Below are positions 9,321-18,199 of a DNA stretch of 64,000 nt, one piece after another. Within the stretch, counting starts at the first letter, position 1. Each line of letters begins with the position of its first letter. Where the stretch lies: NCBI GenBank assembly GCA_012959805.1, contig DUCN01000026.1:124001-188000 (forward strand), written 5' to 3'. Both the position numbers and the translations under genes were made by a program. This stretch comes from Myxococcales bacterium (lineage in GTDB: Bacteria > Myxococcota_A > UBA9160 > UBA4427). The notes under the pieces are model-generated. The model was not told where the DNA came from. It was given only the letters and a program-made list of their open reading frames with translations, and did no database searches.

Positions 9321-10348
9321 TGTCGCGATCGCCCCGCGAAGGCATAGAAGATCGCCACCATCACAAAGGTGACCGTAATCCCTACGCCGAACTCCACGAG
9401 CAGGATCCCGAGATGCTGCCCATGCGCGGGATTGTGACGATCGAATACCCCATAGTGGAGAAATTCGCCGCCTAGCACCATCGAAGCCACGCCGACACCG
9501 CCGTAGATGAGCGCTCCGGCCGCAATCCCGATTTCAACCACAACTTGTGGTATCGCACGACGAAGCGCGTCGAGTCCAAAAATCAGCGCATGCAGAATCA
9601 AGCCAGCCGCAAAAATGACGCCGGCCTGGAAGCCACCCCCCGGTCCGTAGTCGCCATGGAATTGAACGTATAGTGCAAAGAGCAGGATGAAGGGAACGAG
9701 CGCCTTGCCAACGACACGCAGAATGACGGTTTCGCGAACGCGCATCTTGATAGGGGTATCGCTCATTCGGCGTCCCCCCTCATCATCGCGGCCTTTCCCC
9801 GCCCCCACGCGACCTACTCCGCCGCCCAGCAAGAGAATTGCGCCGACCGCCGCTGTCAAGACAACGGTCGTCTCTCCAAACGTGTCGTACCCGCGATAGC
9901 TCGCCAGAACAGAAGTCACGACATTCGGGATCCCAACTTCCTGCTCCGAATCCTTGAGGTAGTGCGGGGCAACGTGGAGTTGAATGGGAGCGTTCGGATC
10001 GCCGTATGCGGGCATATCCAGGGCCGCATAGGCCAGCAGGAGGCCCGTCGCGGTCACAATCAAGAGGGCCGTCCAGCCATGTTTCGAATCGGGCGCCTCT
10101 TCCGAGGTCGTCAATCCGAGGGCCCCCAGAAACAAGACCGTCGAAATCCCTGCACCCACCGCAGCTTCCGTAAAGGCGACATCGACGGCATCCATCAGCG
10201 TCAGCATGCCCGCGGACAGTAGACTGAAGATCCCAAATAACATGGCAGCCGTAAAAAGACTTCGCATTCGCGCGATGTAGAGCGCCATCCCAATCATGAA
10301 GATAAAGAGCAGCATCTCGACGAAGGGACCCGTGAACTCTCCGCCCAT
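9317..10348 (-). CDS. mrpB: Fused MbhD/E-like (MrpA C-terminal) and MrpB subunit
   Basis: A 343-residue protein. Residues 1-about 190 resemble the DUF4040/MbhD and MbhE modules that form the C-terminus of MrpA. From about residue 192 (MSDTPIKMRVRETVILRVV) onward is a complete MnhB domain with the motif FHGDYGPGGGFQAGVIFA. In many operons these are separate genes, so this is a gene fusion. There is no full-length MrpA in the operon; the two extra D-type subunits probably stand in for its antiporter half. It abuts mrpG by one base. Confidence 0.9.
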   Translation of the reverse strand: MGGEFTGPFVEMLLFIFMIGMALYIARMRSLFTAAMLFGIFSLLSAGMLTLMDAVDVAFTEAAVGAGISTVLFLGALGLTTSEEAPDSKHGWTALLIVTATGLLLAYAALDMPAYGDPNAPIQLHVAPHYLKDSEQEVGIPNVVTSVLASYRGYDTFGETTVVLTAAVGAILLLGGGVGRVGAGKGRDDEGGRRMSDTPIKMRVRETVILRVVGKALVPFILLFALYVQFHGDYGPGGGFQAGVIFAAGLILHALIFGLDALRRAIPQVVVEIGIAAGALIYGGVGVASMVLGGEFLHYGVFDRHNPAHGQHLGILLVEFGVGITVTFVMVAIFYAFAGRSRQ

Positions 10349-10734
10349 CAGTTCACCCCCTTTGCATCTGGTCTGAGCGTCGCCGAGTCGGCGGAGGAAG
10401 ACGTCGCCCCTCCGATTTCCGTTACATCTTCGAGATCCGGCGCATCGAGGCCCTTCGAGTAAGCCGCCTTAACAAGGGCATGCGCCGCGGTCGGGCTCGT
10501 TATATAGAGCAGGAAGAGAACGAAGAAGAGTTTGACTGTGATCAGATTGAAGCCCGAATAGAGCGCCAGGCCGAGCAAGATGAGGGTCGCGCCCAGGGTG
10601 TCGGTGATGCTGGCGGCGTGGCTACGCGTATAAAAATCGGGCAGGCGAATCATTCCAATTCCACCGATCACGCAGAACACACTGCCGGCAACCAGCAAGA
10701 TCCATACGCCGATTTCTCGCCCAACTTCCATCAT
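10348..10734 (-). CDS. mrpG: Na+/H+ antiporter subunit G (MrpG/MnhG)
   Basis: A 128-residue MnhG-family protein with three helices. Recognisable parts are GIGMIRLPDFYTRSHAASIT with the family's DFYTR-HA motif, then LGATLILLGLALYSG, then LLYITSPTAAHALVKAAY. The C-terminal 25 residues are hydrophilic. It overlaps mrpF by 4 bases and precedes the fused mrpB. It is a small structural subunit of the Mrp complex. Confidence 0.92.
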   Translation of the reverse strand: MMEVGREIGVWILLVAGSVFCVIGGIGMIRLPDFYTRSHAASITDTLGATLILLGLALYSGFNLITVKLFFVLFLLYITSPTAAHALVKAAYSKGLDAPDLEDVTEIGGATSSSADSATLRPDAKGVN

Positions 10735-11009
10735 TTGATCTGCTCGTCGTTCGCGAGATTATCGAATTTACTGAAACGAAGAAGAGCGATCATGCCGGTA
10801 AAGTTCATCAACGCGTAGAGCAGCGCGAGATCGAGCCATTCGGGTCGGCCCAGCATGAATCCACTCACGGCGATCAACAGGACCGTCTTGGTACCGAACA
10901 TGTTGGCAGCCAAGACCCGGTCGAAAACCGTCGGGCCCATAAAAGCGCGCGCAAGTGCAAGCAGCATCGTCGTCAACACACCGATCATCGCAACGAAGAA
11001 AACGCTCAC
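10731..11009 (-). CDS. mrpF: Na+/H+ antiporter subunit F (MrpF/MnhF)
   Basis: A 92-residue protein with three predicted membrane helices and the MnhF motif RAFMGPTVFDRVLAANMFG. It overlaps mrpE upstream and mrpG downstream by 4 bases each. Length and motif match the family. MrpF is a small membrane subunit required for complex assembly and Na+ export. Confidence 0.92.
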   Translation of the reverse strand: MSVFFVAMIGVLTTMLLALARAFMGPTVFDRVLAANMFGTKTVLLIAVSGFMLGRPEWLDLALLYALMNFTGMIALLRFSKFDNLANDEQIK

Positions 11010-11545
11010 GAACGCTCGCTCCGGTTCCCGATGTCTGCTGCGGTATCCGGGGCATGCCCCTCGTGGATCGCCGCGTGGACTTCCATATGAGCGACTCGGC
11101 GATCCATCTCTCCCGACAACAGCCCTTCCGCCGAATCAAGCGTCAGTGCATGAACGATGAAATGCCCATTGCGAACATCGAGCGTCACCGTCCCCGGCGT
11201 CAGCGTGATCGAATTGGCATACGCCACCTGGCCGACCTGCGTCTTCTGGCTTGCCTTGATCCGGAGAATGCGCGGATGGATCGGAAGACTTGGCGTCAGG
11301 ATGACCTTGGCCACTGCAAAATTCGAAAGAACGACCTCTTTCAGTAGCCAGGGGATATAAAGGAAGAGCCGAAAACCGAGATGCGCGGGCAGCGCTTCAT
11401 GATCGAGGATTTCGAGATGGGCCATCAGCGCAACGACACCAACGCAGGATAAAACGCCATATGCAATGAGGGTGGCATTGTAATGACCGGAGAGAAGGAG
11501 CCAAACAGCCATGAGCGTGACAAATAGGACGAACGAGCGCTTCAT
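11006..11545 (-). CDS. mrpE: Na+/H+ antiporter subunit E (MrpE/MnhE)
   Basis: A 179-residue MnhE-family protein. Two N-terminal helices are followed by the family segments YIPWLLKEVVLSNFAVAKVI, ANSITLTPGTVTLDV and FIVHALTLDS. It is the first gene of the operon. The start ATG at 11545 has GAGGAGGG about ten bases upstream, a strong ribosome site. The order E-F-G-B-C-D is rearranged relative to the classical ABCDEFG operon. Confidence 0.93.
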   Translation of the reverse strand: MKRSFVLFVTLMAVWLLLSGHYNATLIAYGVLSCVGVVALMAHLEILDHEALPAHLGFRLFLYIPWLLKEVVLSNFAVAKVILTPSLPIHPRILRIKASQKTQVGQVAYANSITLTPGTVTLDVRNGHFIVHALTLDSAEGLLSGEMDRRVAHMEVHAAIHEGHAPDTAADIGNRSERS

Positions 11546-11935
11546 CTTGCTCCGACCCTCCTCGCCACCGTCGCCACTGACAGCGCCTTATTCCCAACCC
11601 TATACGGTGTTTTCCCGAACCATCCGCAAACCCGGTCAACGGTAACACGGGATTTTGCGAAGACCGAACATTGAATCAGCTTCATGTGACCGTCGCTAAA
11701 CCATCGGAGGATTGAATCGGTCGAATGAAACCGGGTGCGAGAGATTTTCAAGCGCTGGGAATCGGAGCCACAGAATCCTCGACTGAATGATCGGTCTAAT
11801 TCTCGACGAGCAGCGGTCGGTTTCCCCTACTCCCACTCCACATTCTCAACGATGCCGCGAAACGGAGCATTCTTTCCTCAGTTGGCACCATCCTTGCCAA
11901 AACTGAATAACGTAGAAAGATTGAAGATTCGAGGA
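11546..11935. other. Intergenic region upstream of the Mrp operon
   Basis: 390 bases without a gene I can support. The part next to 11545 must carry the mrp promoter and ribosome site, but I could not fix a clear -35/-10 pair. Near the other end, TTGGCA (11882-11887) and TGCCAA (11895-11900) form a dyad with a 7-base spacer. It could be an operator or a hairpin beyond the end of the acyl-CoA ligase gene. Confidence 0.4.
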
Positions 11936-13594
11936 TCAGCCGGATGCGAGCAACTCCTCAATCGTGTTGCGCGCCCACTTGTAATCGGCCTTCCCGTTCG
12001 GCGCGCGCTCGACTCGTTCGACGATAACGAGTTGCTTGGGAACCTTGTAACCCGCCAATTTCGTCTTGGTGAATTCACGAAGGATCTCAGCCTTGGATTC
12101 GCGCCCCGGTTGGAGCGAGACAACTCCGGTGACTCGCTGGCCGAATTTCTCGTCCTCTACGCCAACGACGAGGCAATCGAAGACGTCGTCATGGGCCTTC
12201 ACTGCCTCTTCGACCTCTTCGGGATAGACCTTCTCGCCCGCAGTGTTGATACAGTTCGATCCACGTCCAAGTAGGGTCAGCGTTCCGTCCGCTTCGATGC
12301 GCGCCCAATCACCGGGGAACGAATAACGCACACCGTTGATCTCCCGGAAAGTCGCCTCGGACTTGGCTTCGTCCTTGTAATACCCGATCGGAACGTCGCC
12401 ACCGGCCGCAACCATTCCAGACTCACCGGATCCCGGCTGGACTTCGCGGTCGTCTTCGGTGAAGACCTTCGTTTCGGCGCCGAGTGTGAACTTCGCCGTC
12501 TCTCCTACATTTCCGCGGGTCGTCACCTGGGTCCCCATCGACCCTTCGGTGCTGCCCATCGCATCGATCAAAGTAAAGTCGCCCCACTCGAGAAGTGCCT
12601 GCTTGACTTCGCGCGTCCACATAACACCCGACGAGACCATGTACTGAATACTCGAAAGGTCAAACGGGGGCTTGCGATCCCGAGACTCGTCGAGCGCCGC
12701 CAAAATCGGCTTCGCAAAGGCATCGCCAACGATGACGATCTGGGTCGGTCGCTCTCTTGAAACGGTCTCCAGAAGTTCGGTCGCCTTGAACGACGGCGCC
12801 TCGAGCATGACGACCCGCCCACCAATACAATGTGGAATCATCGCTCCCAACCACATTCCAGTTCCGTGCATCAAGGGACAGGTCGGGATCGAAACGACGC
12901 CACGCCCTTCACTAATCAACCCAGCGACTGTTTTCGGCAGTTCATCGATGGCGGGAACGCCCATGCCAACGAGGGGGAAGATGAGCCCCATAAATCCCCG
13001 CAGCATGCCGCCGGTCTCATACATGACACCCTTTGGCATCCCCGTCGTTCCGCCGGTATAGAGCATGTACAAATCGCTGGCCGATCGTGTGATGGGCTTG
13101 GCTGGATCAAACTTCGCAACGACTTCTTCATAGGCCACCGCACCAGGAACCAATTCATCCGGGTCGCTATTGCCCGAGCTGCCAGAGCCATTGGCATTGT
13201 CGACCTGGATCCAGAGCCGAACCCCCTTCGCCCGATCCTTCACCCGCGCAACACGCTCCGCGAGGCTGCTATGAAAGACGAGCGCCTCCGCATCGGAATT
13301 TTCGAGAAGATAGAGAAGCTCATCATCGAGGTAGCGATAGTTGATATTGACCGGCACGCCGCGAATCTTCATGCTCGCGAACTGCGATTCGAGGTACTCG
13401 TTTCCGTTTAATAGATAGAGACCCACTTTTGAATCGGGGCCGAGACCGGCTTCGACAAATGCCCCAGCCAGCCGCGCCGATCGGTCTTCATACTCCGTCC
13501 AGGTCCGACGACTCTCGCCTGTAACGACCGCCTCCTGGTCTCCGATTTCATCCGCAAGCGCTTCCCACAAGGTCGCAAAACTGAGTTCCATCAA
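11936..13594 (-). CDS. AMP-binding acyl-CoA synthetase (FadD-like)
   Basis: A 552-residue member of the adenylate-forming superfamily. The phosphate-binding loop YTGGTTGMPKG, the A5-type segment DAMGSTEGSMG, the motif FPGDWARIEADGTLTLLGRG and the C-terminal lysine region ERAPNGKADYKWA are all present. It activates a carboxylic acid to the acyl-CoA with ATP. It is the promoter-distal gene of a minus-strand series of acyl-CoA genes and probably loads the substrate of that pathway. Chain specificity cannot be read. Confidence 0.92.
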   Translation of the reverse strand: MMELSFATLWEALADEIGDQEAVVTGESRRTWTEYEDRSARLAGAFVEAGLGPDSKVGLYLLNGNEYLESQFASMKIRGVPVNINYRYLDDELLYLLENSDAEALVFHSSLAERVARVKDRAKGVRLWIQVDNANGSGSSGNSDPDELVPGAVAYEEVVAKFDPAKPITRSASDLYMLYTGGTTGMPKGVMYETGGMLRGFMGLIFPLVGMGVPAIDELPKTVAGLISEGRGVVSIPTCPLMHGTGMWLGAMIPHCIGGRVVMLEAPSFKATELLETVSRERPTQIVIVGDAFAKPILAALDESRDRKPPFDLSSIQYMVSSGVMWTREVKQALLEWGDFTLIDAMGSTEGSMGTQVTTRGNVGETAKFTLGAETKVFTEDDREVQPGSGESGMVAAGGDVPIGYYKDEAKSEATFREINGVRYSFPGDWARIEADGTLTLLGRGSNCINTAGEKVYPEEVEEAVKAHDDVFDCLVVGVEDEKFGQRVTGVVSLQPGRESKAEILREFTKTKLAGYKVPKQLVIVERVERAPNGKADYKWARNTIEELLASG

Positions 13595-13749
13595 ACGTCT
13601 CCCGATTCAGTGAGGACCACCAATTCATACAATCCCGCCTATCGACGCGTCCCCGGCCGAATCCATAAGGATGCAGGAAAATGTCGGGGGACACCATGCC
13701 CAATCCGCGCGCGAATACGGCGCTGCGGCACACCAATCAGCAGGCGATA

Positions 13750-14838
13750 TCAGACAGAGATGTCGAAACCTTGCAACTCTGCCGCCCGCTCGCGAAGACT
13801 CTCCGGTCCGCCAAGCGAATGCCGGGCGACTCCGATCCGCTTGAACCAGAAATGCAGATTCTGCTCATCGGTCCAGCCAATGCCACCGTGGACCTGGGTC
13901 GCCACGGATGCAATCTCTCTCCCAATCTCCGAGAGATGAGAAAGAACCAAGGTCGAAAGCAGGGGCGCCTCCTCGGGCATCGCATCGAAGCTATGCGCGG
14001 CATACCAGAGCATGGATCTCGCCGGCTCGAGTTCCGCGATCATTTCGGAACACATGTGCTTCACCGCCTGAAATGAGCCGATCAACCGATCGAATTGCTT
14101 GCGCTGACCGGCATAACGGACCGACTGATCAATCATGGAGTCACATGCGCCCAGAACGTCGGCCGCGAGGACGATTCGTCCCGCGTCGAGGCTTCGTGAA
14201 ATTGCAGAACCCGCATTCTTCGCAACCGCGAGTCCCTCTGCTCCCTCAAAAAGAATCTCCGAGTGGCAGCGTGTGGCATCCGTCGTCTTGAGACGATTGA
14301 CCTCCACCCCCTGCGCATTTCGATCGACTATGACCAGGGTGTCGTCGTCGACGGCAACGAGTAAGAGATCCGCCGAGCAGGCGTCCATCGCCATCATCGA
14401 TTTCCCGTGAAGCCGACCACCCTCGAGTCGGATCCCCGCGCCTTCGCGAATCGAAATGCGCTCCATGAACGCGACTCCGATTCGCAGATCGCCGGTGGCT
14501 ACACCCGAAAGCCAAGACTCCGACATCGCGTCATCGAATGCGGCGAGCGCGATAGGGGCTATCACGGAAGTCCCCAGAAAAGCGGTCGGCGTCACCGCAT
14601 GCCCGAGCGCTTCGGAAACCAGTGCCGCATCAAGTAGCGCCAGACCACTGCCTCCCAGTTTCTCGGCAATCATGATTCCAGTCACGCCGAGTTCAGCAAG
14701 AGACTTCCACAGCGAGGGATCGTTGGGACACTCGAGATCTCGCAGTTCTCGCACGCGCTCGATCGGAATCTGATCAGAGAGAAACTGACGGACTGTCTTC
14801 TCCAGCAACAGCTGATCTTCAGAGAGTCCAAAATCCAT
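13750..14838 (-). CDS. Acyl-CoA dehydrogenase
   Basis: A 362-residue flavoprotein of the short acyl-CoA dehydrogenase subgroup that is often paired with a longer partner. Motifs include DFGLSEDQLLLEKTVRQFL at the N-terminus, RYAGQRKQFDRLIGSFQAVK and the C-terminal QVHGGIGWTDEQNLHFWFKR. It lies 75 bases downstream of another acyl-CoA dehydrogenase on the same strand. In actinobacterial steroid catabolism such adjacent pairs form heterotetramers (FadE-type), and the same is plausible here. It would introduce a 2,3-double bond into an acyl-CoA. Confidence 0.92.
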   Translation of the reverse strand: MDFGLSEDQLLLEKTVRQFLSDQIPIERVRELRDLECPNDPSLWKSLAELGVTGIMIAEKLGGSGLALLDAALVSEALGHAVTPTAFLGTSVIAPIALAAFDDAMSESWLSGVATGDLRIGVAFMERISIREGAGIRLEGGRLHGKSMMAMDACSADLLLVAVDDDTLVIVDRNAQGVEVNRLKTTDATRCHSEILFEGAEGLAVAKNAGSAISRSLDAGRIVLAADVLGACDSMIDQSVRYAGQRKQFDRLIGSFQAVKHMCSEMIAELEPARSMLWYAAHSFDAMPEEAPLLSTLVLSHLSEIGREIASVATQVHGGIGWTDEQNLHFWFKRIGVARHSLGGPESLRERAAELQGFDISV

Positions 14839-14913
14839 GTTCTGCTCCTACGTTCGCGATGATCCGGCCGACGCACATCATGGATCCGCGCATCCTGAAA
14901 CCAAAATTCGAGT

Positions 14914-16110
14914 TCACGCGCTGGCGGGCTTTGGCTCGCGTGGCAAACCAAGTCCCCGCTCGGCGATGATGTTCTTTTGAATTTGAGCGGTGCCGCCCCC
15001 GATGATCAGTCCGAGCGAAAAGAAGGAATGGGCTTGCCAGAAGCCACGCTCTCGTTCGTACTTCGCATGGTCGTAGAGCACGCCGAGTTCGCCCATGACG
15101 TCGATGGCAAGCGACGCCATATCAAAGCTGAGTTGGCAATTCTGAAGTTTCACAATGAGTCCAGCGACACCCGGCGCCCTGCCGCGCAACTGGCAAGTCA
15201 AGAGTCGCATGCCGTGATGTTTCATGGAGAGCATCCGCGCCTGAAGCTTCATGAGCCGATCGCGATAGATCGGGCTGGCCATCGCGGGTATGCCATCGCT
15301 GGTTTCCGTCTGCATCAATCGGACCAGCCGAAGAAAGGTCCCCTCCCCGTTCGAATTCAGGGAATTGCGCTCATGCTTGAGCGTCGTGTTCGCAATCTTC
15401 CAGCCTTCCCCCCGCGCTCCAACCACATTCGCTTGTGGGACGCGGACGTCCGTAAAGAAAACCTGATTGAAGGAGTTCTCTCCAATCGAACCGGACATGG
15501 TCTGAAGCGGTTGGACATCGATCCCTTCGGTTTCCATAGGCAGTAGCATGTAGCTGATCCCTGCGTGCTTGGAAGCATCGGGTTCGGTTCGGACGAGGAT
15601 GAACATCATGTCGGAAGTGTCCGCTGTGCTCGTCCATATCTTCTGCCCATTGATAAGAAAGTCGTCGCCCTGCTCGCTCGCTCGAGTCTGCAGGCTTGCC
15701 AGATCACTGCCGGAGCCCGGCTCCGAATAGCCCTGGCACCAGATCGTCTTTCGCCGAAGCGTTGAACCGATCCAGCGCTTCTTCTGTACTTCCGTTCCAT
15801 GGGCGAGCAGCGTCGGCACGAGCATCGCGGACCCTTGCGAACCATCACCGCGGGTCACATGGGCGCGGTTGAACTCCTCGTCCATGATGACGGTCTCAAG
15901 CAGATCGGGCTCTCCCCCGTACCCCCCGTATTCCTTGGGGATGGTGCGCGCCCAATAGCCGTGCTCGATCTGGAGTGAGAGCCAGTCCGTCATTTTCTCG
16001 CGAGATGATTCCGAAATTAGGGTCGACGGGCGACGTTCTCTATTGTCGTCGAGAAACTGGCGCACTTCCTGCCGGAAGGTCTCGTAGCGTTCTCCGTATT
16101 CAAGATCCAT
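14914..16110 (-). CDS. Acyl-CoA dehydrogenase
   Basis: A 398-residue acyl-CoA dehydrogenase. GYSEPGSGSDLASLQTRA is the flavin/substrate-binding signature, ARGEGWKIANTTLKHERNS the middle motif, and GLIIGGGTAQIQKNIIAERG the C-terminal signature. The length is typical of the partner of the 362-residue protein encoded just downstream. Both follow the ligase/TIGR03084/luciferase-like group and probably act on the same CoA ester. Confidence 0.93.
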   Translation of the reverse strand: MDLEYGERYETFRQEVRQFLDDNRERRPSTLISESSREKMTDWLSLQIEHGYWARTIPKEYGGYGGEPDLLETVIMDEEFNRAHVTRGDGSQGSAMLVPTLLAHGTEVQKKRWIGSTLRRKTIWCQGYSEPGSGSDLASLQTRASEQGDDFLINGQKIWTSTADTSDMMFILVRTEPDASKHAGISYMLLPMETEGIDVQPLQTMSGSIGENSFNQVFFTDVRVPQANVVGARGEGWKIANTTLKHERNSLNSNGEGTFLRLVRLMQTETSDGIPAMASPIYRDRLMKLQARMLSMKHHGMRLLTCQLRGRAPGVAGLIVKLQNCQLSFDMASLAIDVMGELGVLYDHAKYERERGFWQAHSFFSLGLIIGGGTAQIQKNIIAERGLGLPREPKPASA

Positions 16111-16208
16111 TTAACGGCTCCTAATCGACATTCACTCACGGGAATCGAATGGCGCACTTCCTTCGCAATCACGTTAGGCGATTGCTCACCGAAGCGTCCG
16201 GGTCGATG

Positions 16209-17048
16209 TCAGTCACCGAGTCGGTAGCCCGCCTTGGGCGGATCGACGGGCGCGCCCGCAAAACACTGCGCAATTTCCATCCAACGCGTCGCCACGTCGC
16301 CGGTCACGACAAGATCGGTATCAGCCACATTGCGCGTCTGGGTCACTGTCTGGCAAAAGTCCAGGGCCGCCCCTTCGATTCGCTCAACGTCGCTCGGGTC
16401 ATTGTATTCCCAGACCTCACCCGATGGAGAGATGAGTCGCACGTAAGGTGCGGGGCCAGGAACTTCGAGCTTCCGATTCACGAAGGTCCAGCCAAAGGTC
16501 CGCACGCCTATGGCAACAATATTCTTGAGCCGATCCGTCGGCTCTCGGCGCACCTTCTTTAGATCGTAGATGGCCTGTCCATGGGACCAGGTTTCCATGA
16601 AGCGAGCCGTCGTAAACATCTGCACGCCCATGTCCGGTCCGAACCACGGAAGTCGGCGTTTCGGATCCGAAGCGCCGAGTTGCTCTACCATCTCGTCATT
16701 CGTCTTCTTCCAGAGCGCGAGCAACGCTTCGACGTCGTGATGCCCAAGCGCCTTGCGTGCCATTTCCTGGCCGGTCATGCCGGCGGACATGCCCTCGATC
16801 AATTTCTTTTGGGACACTTCAAAGGCATCGGGGCCCGCAAGCGACGCCATCGAGACCTCGTCGAAGAAATGGAGATGCGCAACGACGTCCCAGGGCGTCC
16901 ACCCCATGAAGAGCGTCGGCGTCGACCAACCCTCCTCGTCTAGGGTTTTCAAAAACAGATGGAGTTCCTCGGTCTCATCGAGAAGGTCCTGACAGATCGG
17001 TAGTGTCACCGAGTTTCCTCCGCGCGGCTCGGCCGCATCACTCGTCAC
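16209..17048 (-). CDS. TIGR03084 family DinB-like metal-binding protein
   Basis: A 279-residue protein. The N-terminal four-helix bundle has GWTPWDVVAHLHFFDEV, resembling the mycothiol-dependent maleylpyruvate isomerase/DinB fold. A second conserved His falls in FMETWSHGQAIYDL. The C-terminal domain has the wave of beta-strands seen in TIGR03084 proteins. The function is unknown, but the family is usually found beside acyl-CoA dehydrogenase genes, as here (98 bases from one). It may be a thiol- or metal-dependent enzyme or carrier. Confidence 0.82.
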   Translation of the reverse strand: MTSDAAEPRGGNSVTLPICQDLLDETEELHLFLKTLDEEGWSTPTLFMGWTPWDVVAHLHFFDEVSMASLAGPDAFEVSQKKLIEGMSAGMTGQEMARKALGHHDVEALLALWKKTNDEMVEQLGASDPKRRLPWFGPDMGVQMFTTARFMETWSHGQAIYDLKKVRREPTDRLKNIVAIGVRTFGWTFVNRKLEVPGPAPYVRLISPSGEVWEYNDPSDVERIEGAALDFCQTVTQTRNVADTDLVVTGDVATRWMEIAQCFAGAPVDPPKAGYRLGD

Positions 17049-17105
17049 AGTGGCTTCGCTTGGATGACTCGCTTCAATTCTCAGAGGAATCGAACGGTCG
17101 AAAAA

Positions 17106-18119
17106 TCAAAGCGCTCGCAACTCTTCCATATATTTCAAGCGGTCTTCGTCGCTCGCAAAAGGCACACTACACACGACCCGATCCACGCTTCCGCCAAAAC
17201 GAGCGCCTAATGCACTAGCGACCTTCGCCGGTTCGGCGACGATGGCAAATTCGTCGAGCATCTCGTCAGTGATCCGTTCCCCCATGGTCGTCCATTCGCC
17301 ACGCTTCGAAAGCACGTTCAACTCCGTCTGCAGATCGCCCCAGCCATGCGCCTCGAGAACTCCCCGATACGCCGGTGTTGAACCATAGAAGCCAATCTGT
17401 CGGGTAACGGCCGTTCTCACCTGTTCCCACTCCCGCTCATCGTTCCCGGTCACGACGAAAGCCGGAAAACAGACTTCGAAGTCCGCGCGGTTTCGGCCGG
17501 ATTCCTTCAGCCCCTTCTCGACCGCAGGAAGCGTCACCTCTCGCAAATATTTCGCGGTCGAAAACGCATGTACAATCATCCCGTCGGCAACCTCTCCGGC
17601 CACCTCGGTCATCTTCGGCCCCACCGCCGCCAGAACGACACGTGGCGCGCCATGAGGATTATTCACCGGCGTGAACATCGGCGTCATCAAGGTGTGCGAA
17701 TAGAACTCCCCGCGAAAATCGAGCTTCTCACCTTCGTACCAGCAATTCCAGATCGCTCGCATCGCGAGAATGAATTCGCGCATTCGTGCTGCTGGCTTCG
17801 ACCAGGGCTGGCTGAATCTTTTTTCGATATGCGGCTTGATCTGCGACCCCAGCCCGAGAATGAAGCGCCCCTTCGAGAAGGCCTGCAGATCGTTCGAAAG
17901 TCCGGCAATGATCATCGGATTGCGCGCGAAAGCCACGGCGATCGAAGTCATCAACTCGATTCGTTCACTGTGTTCGGCCGCCAACAGAAGTGGGAAGAAC
18001 GGATCGCCACTCATCTCTGCCGTGATCAATCCGTCAAAGCCTTCGGCTTCAAGCTTTCGAACCTGGTCCGGAACTTTCGACAGATCTACCGTATTCATCA
18101 AGCCTGCATCGATTTTCAT
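17106..18119 (-). CDS. Luciferase-like (LLM) F420-type oxidoreductase, TIGR03617 family
   Basis: A 337-residue TIM-barrel protein of the bacterial luciferase superfamily. Motifs are EAEGFDGLITAEMSGDPF, IELMTSIAVAFARNPMIIA, FSKGRFILGLGSQIKPHI and GGSVDRVVCSVPF. The pattern fits the F420-dependent TIGR03617 group (MSMEG_2256-like) rather than FMN monooxygenases. Use of F420 is inferred from family membership only. Its position in the acyl-CoA operon suggests it oxidises or reduces a pathway intermediate. Confidence 0.87.
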   Translation of the reverse strand: MKIDAGLMNTVDLSKVPDQVRKLEAEGFDGLITAEMSGDPFFPLLLAAEHSERIELMTSIAVAFARNPMIIAGLSNDLQAFSKGRFILGLGSQIKPHIEKRFSQPWSKPAARMREFILAMRAIWNCWYEGEKLDFRGEFYSHTLMTPMFTPVNNPHGAPRVVLAAVGPKMTEVAGEVADGMIVHAFSTAKYLREVTLPAVEKGLKESGRNRADFEVCFPAFVVTGNDEREWEQVRTAVTRQIGFYGSTPAYRGVLEAHGWGDLQTELNVLSKRGEWTTMGERITDEMLDEFAIVAEPAKVASALGARFGGSVDRVVCSVPFASDEDRLKYMEELRAL

Positions 18120-18199
18120 GAGTTCTCCCTTGGCTCTCGTTGGCCGATCTCGTTTATGTTTGTCTTCGTTCCGATACCTGAGCTTCGCTCAACCGGGTT

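Noticed and set aside
11542..11751. 70-codon minus-strand frame upstream of mrpE
   Set aside because: Overlaps the mrpE start, has no ribosome site and no family resemblance.
11882..11900. TTGGCA-N7-TGCCAA dyad as a defined operator
   Set aside because: A single short dyad downstream of a gene end, with no second copy and no adjacent regulator; kept only as a note on the intergenic region.
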